Origin: Puccinellia tenuiflora | Taxonomy: Eukaryota > Streptophyta > Magnoliopsida > Poales > Poaceae | DNA: 64,000 nucleotides | NCBI GenBank assembly: GCA_012064385.1 | Contig: QRDG01000814.1 | Coordinates: 1,004,749 to 1,068,748, forward strand | Direction: 5' to 3' | Part shown: positions 60,029 to 64,000 of the stretch, piece after piece | How the letters are laid out: the number at the start of each line of letters is the position of its first letter | Position numbering within the stretch: the first letter of the stretch is position 1 | Program-made: the position numbers and the translations under genes | The notes under the pieces: generated by a model | What the model was told of the DNA's origin: nothing | Seen by the model: only the letters and a program-made list of their open reading frames with translations | Database searches by the model: none

Positions 60029-62576
60029 ATGGCTCCTTTCTATCCCGGGCTTGAGCAGGAGTACGACCGTGAACATCGTGCACGGTCAATCGAGAATGGG
60101 GAGGTACAAACTAAGAATTATTCATTTCATTTATACGTTGTAGGTTCAAATTTTCTGGTAGGTAACAAGGTACTGATGCACATTGCTTATCGTTTGCAGG
60201 TTCTAGGTCCTATGCGCTTTCGTGGCCACGATGCATCCTTCATGTCGTATGATGTGCGGTACGAGGGGTATTTTGAGAGAGCGGGTCTTTTAGGCTTTGT
60301 GTGCCAGTTTAGGCGCACCCCGCCGACGATGAACCACACGGCGCTCACCGCCCTTGTGGACCGTTGGAGGCCGGAGACACATAGTTTCCACCTCCCATGT
60401 GGGGAAATGACGATCACTCTGGAGGACTTTGCCATGATCACCGCGCTTCCGATCGATGGTACCGCTGTTACTGGGAGGGTGGATAGCGACGGCTGGCGTG
60501 AGCGGGTTGAGGGGCTCATCGGTGATTGTCCTGACCCGCCTCCAGAAGGGGTTAAGGATGTTAGGCCAGCTGGTGTCCCGTATTCTTGGATACGACAGAG
60601 ATACACGCAATGCCCGGAGAATGCCGAGCCGGAGGAGATAGAGCAGTATGCTCGGGCCTATCTGTGGCATTTGTTGACTATGGTTGTATTTCCAGACGGG
60701 TCGGGGGACACGGCCTCTTGGATGTATTTGGACGTGTTAGGTGACTTTGATGCCAACTACAGTTGGGGGTCAGCAGGTCTAGCCTTTCTATACCGGCAGG
60801 TAACTACTTATTTTGCATCGATACTTGTTCTATGAAATTTTACAATCGAATACGAAATTTGACTTGAATTTGTGTCATTGCAGTTGGACCATGCATGTCG
60901 TAGGGTGAAAGGCGGCGCGTCAATGGGAGGTTTTACGTGGGCTTTGTCAATTTGGATGTGGGAGCGCATACCTACTGGACGTCCGGAAAAACTCCAACCC
61001 AACCAATGGGTTTGGCCGGATGAAGATGATACCGAACGGTTTCCCACGGTTGCATACACTTGGGACAGAGTGGAGGCCTACACAGGCAAGTCGAAGGGAC
61101 GATACAAGGCCTACACCAACGAGCTTGACACACTGACGCATGAGCAGGTAAATGTCCTGTAAGGGTTTGTATCGTTTTTACCATACAGTTGTTACCGGAC
61201 ATCGTTTCTAATTCTTGGTTCATTTTCTGTGTTGTAGGTTAATTGGAGGCCGTATGCTCCTCAGAGGCCATTTCCTCTAAATAGTATGTGTCTGCGTGAC
61301 ATGCACCTTTGGCGGAGTAGGGTTCCACTCATATGCTTCTACGCTGTTGAGTGGCACCTCCCTCAACGGGTCGCTAAACAGTTCGGCAGAAGGCAGCGCA
61401 CCCCGCCGGCCGCGCAAAGCACTAGTGTTCAATTGCATAGGTGTGTGAAAGACTTTAACACATTTTCTATCGGCGACATTATACTTAAGTGTCTAATTTA
61501 TTCATTGTAGGATGGATCGGCAAAGGTGCCGGAAAGAGAAGGAATGGGACACTAAACATCGAGAATGGATTGCCTTATGGAACAAAAGGGAGAGTCTTGT
61601 CGAGAGGGATGGGACAATGGAGAGTGAGACCCTTTACATTAAGCACCTTCAGTGGCTTGGACGTCAGTATCGGCTTAAGTTGAAGCCTGCCTGGACCACG
61701 CAAGATTGTCTGGAGTTAGGAATGAGGATGGCGATAATGAGTTCAATGTGGCGGTTAGAGAGAACGCGGGAACTCATAGAGACTACGCACCTGTTTTTGA
61801 CCGAGTGGTACGTTAATGCACTAAGGTCAACGTCATTCTTAGCAAATGTGGTTACCAATATTTACATTCTTCATGTGTGCATACAGGGTATGGAGCTGAG
61901 CCGAAGCGTTAACGAAGCCGGATTTGCTCTCCAACATGATCCTGGTTCTGAGGAGTCCGAGTCCGTGCTGAGGTCAACCATGAAGGTAGACAAATTCTAT
62001 ATCTAGTTTGCCTTCTCATATACCGGTTTGTCTTCTCATATTTGGCTATGTTTGCAGAGGTTAATGAAACGGTGCCGCCGGCTATCGGCATTGCTCTCAT
62101 GCCACCGTTCTGCCAGCACTAGAACAATAGGCTCTTATCGTTCGAGCTTAGATACAGCAAATGCTTCGTCGAGTCGGGCTAATGAGAACCAAGATGAGGA
62201 GCAAGAAGGTGATGAAGAAGAGCATGATGAAGAGCAAGAGGATGAGCACAACGAGGAGGAAGAAGAGGATGGTAATGAGGAGGAAGAAGAGGATGACAAC
62301 GAGGAGGAAGAAGAGGACGACAATGAGGAGGAGGAGGAGGAGGAAGAGGACGACAATGAGGAGGAGGAGCAAGAAGAGATGGATATATCACATGATGCAC
62401 CTCAACCTACTCAACCTACCCAACTTACTCAGCCGAGAATGAGGAGACCACCGAAGGGATACACCCTGCTTAGCCCTGATGCTCCTCCTCGTCGTAAGGC
62501 ACCGGCGCGCAAGGCAGCGGCTAAGAAGGCACCGGCACGCAAGGCAGAGACTAGCAAGAGGGGTAGGAAGAGGTAG
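60029..62576 (+). CDS. Plant mobile domain (PMD, MAIN-like) protein carried by MULE 2
   Basis: Exons 60029-60103, 60200-60799, 60884-61147, 61238-61440, 61511-61985 and 62058-62576 join in frame to 711 residues. The start MAPFYPGLEQEYDREHR follows a leader intron ending one base before the ATG. The PMD core contains RWRPETHSFHLPCGEMTITL and CFYAVEWHLPQRV, aligned with the same residues of the gene at 6911 and sharing its intron phases. The C-terminus has a long acidic Glu/Asp/Asn run (about residues 580-640), then a basic Ala-Lys-Arg tail (APARKAAAKKAPARKAETSK) likely to send it to the nucleus. The first intron (60104-60199, 96 nt, no stop) may be retained without breaking the frame. Confidence 0.87.
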
Positions 62577-62809
62577 ATTGAGAGGAGTTTGTTAGTATGT
62601 TAGTTCGCCCAGTTTATGTTGGATTTGTGGACCGTGTATGGATCATGTACTCCATATTTGTAATATGTCGTGCACTCTACATATGTAGATTTGTGGATCA
62701 TGTGTGGATCATGCTGTGAAATTTGTGGTGTATGGATTTCTGGTGTATGGATTTCGCATTGTTCACTTGATAGATTTGTGACAATTACATTTCTGCCTAT
62801 GCACAGGAC
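62577..62809 (+). other. 3' region of PMD gene 2
   Basis: AT-rich, with short repeats of GTGGATCATG and GTGTATGGATTTC. No further ORF is supported. Confidence 0.4.
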
Positions 62810-63250
62810 AAAACGCCAGCATATTTGGCGTTTGTAGATGTACTTGAAACGCCAAAGGGCTTGGCGTTTCCAGACTTAGGATCGACAGCACCCAGAATCC
62901 CCCAAATCCTTCTGTCTGTGCCAATACCGCGGCGTTTCGGCGTTTGTTAATGTATTTGAAACGCCAAAGGGCTTGGCGTTTCGAGACTTACGATCGACAG
63001 CACCCAGAATCCCCCCAAATCCTTCTGTCTGTGCCAATACCGCGGCGTTTCGGCGTTTGTACATGTACTTGAAACGCCAAAGGGTTTGGCGTTTCGGCAC
63101 TTAGGATCGACAGCACCCAGAATCCCCCAAATCCTTCTGTCTGTGCCAATACCGCGGCGTTTCGGCGTTTGTTCATGTATTTGAAACGCCAAAGGGTTTG
63201 GCGTTTCAGCACTTAGGATCGACAGCACCCAGAATCTCCCCAAAACCTTC
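62810..63250. repeat. 112-bp tandem array, each unit with one palindromic module
   Basis: The phrase ATCGACAGCACCCAGAATC recurs at 62881, 62993, 63106 and 63218, giving periods of 112, 113 and 112. Modules with GAAACGCC arms and 9-base spacers (AAAGGGCTT or AAAGGGTTT) lie at 62846-62870, 62958-62982, 63071-63095 and 63183-63207, plus a variant at 62810-62834. Extra half-arms (GCGGCGTTTCGGCGTTTG) also occur in each unit. The array lies between convergent genes, like the big palindrome of MULE 1. Confidence 0.9.
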
Positions 63251-63321
63251 TGTCTGGGACAATTCCGTGGCGTGTGAGAGTTCGTAAACGAGAGGATCGA
63301 CATCACCCAGAAATCCAACAA

Positions 63322-63486
63322 GTTTCCGACATACATAAATAAGGTTCACGACAATTTTCCGACATACATAAATAAGGTTCACGACAATTTTCCGACATAC
63401 ATAAATAAGGTTCACGACAACTTTTCGACATACATAAATAAGGTTCACGACAAGTTTCCGACATACATAAATAAGGTTCACGACAA
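63322..63486. repeat. 33-bp tandem repeat, five copies
   Basis: Five head-to-tail copies with unit phrases TTCCGACATACATAAATAAG and GTTCACGACAA. The period is 11 codons, which explains the repetitive minus-strand open frame (NLIYVCRK repeats) over it. It lies at and beyond the 3' end of the GRF gene. Confidence 0.9.
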
Positions 63487-64000
63487 CGGGGACAAGTTAC
63501 CGCCCCTCTCTCGCTTCCTCGCCCTCTCCGCGTCACGAGCCTCCTTAGCACGGCGCTTCCTCTCCTCCTCCCTCTTGCGTTTGAATCTCTTCACGACGTT
63601 TGCGCTCTTCTGCCATCTTCTCTTCACGCTCCATCTCGAGCCACCTAGCCCTTATCTGCCTACGCTCAATTTCCATAAGGGCCAAGGTAGATTCCGGCTG
63701 CTCGAGATCTATCCAAGTGTAGTACGAACAAAGAGGAGGGGGAGACTGCAAAGAAACAAACACCGCTTAGTCATATGTAATGAAATGTAAATTTTGAATG
63801 ACACTGAGTGAATAACATACCGGTGGACGATCATACGCGTTTCGGGGTCGCTCAGGAGAACGGTTGTAGTTGGGACACATGAAGAACCTTCTTCCTCTAG
63901 TGGTGGAATTCTCCGTGCACACTTTCACAATACAAGGATCATTGCACCAACAAGTAGGAGTTTTGACTCCTTGTCCTTATCTTCCTTGTCCAAGTTGCTA
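63478..64000 (-). CDS. GRF-type zinc finger / coiled-coil protein of MULE 2, 5' end cut by the window
   Basis: Two exons are visible on the minus strand: from the window edge to 63821, and from 63745 downward. The first reads TPTCWCNDPCIVKVCTENST, then GRRFFMCPNYNRSPE; the second begins SPPPLCSYYTWIDLEQPEST. The Cys pattern with G-R-x-F-F-x-C and a final C-x-x-Y-x-W fits a GRF zinc finger, known to bind nucleic acid. A charged coiled coil follows (IERRQIRARWLEMEREEKM). The open frame stops at 63545. A one-base shift near 63590 continues the same helix (KRKREEERKRRAKEARDAER) to a stop at 63478-63480, so a one-nucleotide indel is likely. The position matches the small gene at 12346 in MULE 1. 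Confidence 0.6.

Larger units (their letters stand above)
59178..64000. mobile_element. Left part of a second PMD-carrying MULE-like element, cut by the window edge
   Basis: The layout repeats that of the complete element at 5840: an AT-rich outer end with phrases like TCTGACCTTTTT and TCTAACCCTTTTCAG, four palindromic modules, a leader with a leader intron, a PMD gene on +, another module array, then a coiled-coil gene on -. A transposase would be expected to the right. The left boundary is approximate, since the partner end and the target duplication are outside the window. Confidence 0.7.

Noticed and set aside
61808..61886. Intron in PMD gene 2
   Set aside because: GT...AG borders are present, but removing 79 nt introduces a stop within four codons; reading through stays open.
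62135..62400. Poly-Ser and poly-Leu frames on -
   Set aside because: Antisense reading of the acidic Glu/Asp run of PMD gene 2.
63322..63486. CRISPR-like regular repeats
   Set aside because: The 33-bp units abut with no spacers and the context is eukaryotic; it is a minisatellite.

Overview
This window looks like nuclear DNA of a grass, most likely a Triticeae species (wheat, barley, rye or a relative). The evidence is spliced plant genes with GT-AG introns, several Stowaway MITEs flanked by TA, and a dense nest of class II transposons. Nothing in it is bacterial or viral. Three ordinary host genes sit in transposon-rich DNA.

Layout. (1) 524-5109 (+): a 12-exon gene for an ICP55-type mitochondrial Xaa-Pro aminopeptidase. 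Exon 4 is one base short, so this copy is frameshifted. (2) 5840-16902: a complete 11,063-bp Mutator-like element (MULE) with a 9-bp target duplication and 258-bp terminal inverted repeats. It carries a plant-mobile-domain (PMD) gene and a second ORF on +, and a MURA-type transposase and a small coiled-coil gene on -. (3) 17046-17605: a 560-bp hAT-like element with an 8-bp target duplication. (4) 17614-25080: degenerate transposon DNA. (5) 25232-25891 (+): an intact intronless DUF538 gene. (6) 27258-29037: a non-autonomous CACTA-type element. (7) 30503-50431 (-): a 35-exon gene for a GMI1-like GHKL-ATPase / SMC-hinge protein of 1526 residues, whose introns hold a Helitron-like element and LINE debris. 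(8) 51525-57016: a 5.49-kb non-autonomous Helitron about 1.1 kb upstream of the GMI1-like start codon. (9) 57540-57921: a foldback MITE. (10) about 59178 to the right edge: the left part of a second PMD-carrying MULE-like element, with a PMD gene (+) and a GRF-zinc-finger/coiled-coil gene (-) cut by the window edge.

The most unusual structure is shared by the two PMD elements. Both carry 25-bp palindromic modules with exact 8-9-8 geometry (8-bp arm, 9-bp spacer, 8-bp inverted arm). The arm sequence is element-specific: ATGGCGCC in the first, GAAACGCC in the second. Each visible terminus has exactly four modules, and more clusters lie between the internal genes. In the first element, module clusters precede three of its transcription units. 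Between its converging genes lies a 618-bp palindrome with 274-bp arms that itself contains modules. PMD genes inside MULEs are a known association; I do not know of a description of this module system.

Several genes differ from an intact frame by one nucleotide (ICP55 exon 4, the transposase tail, both coiled-coil genes). This could be real decay, assembly error, or in the transposase possibly frameshifting at a phased A_AAA_AAT heptamer.
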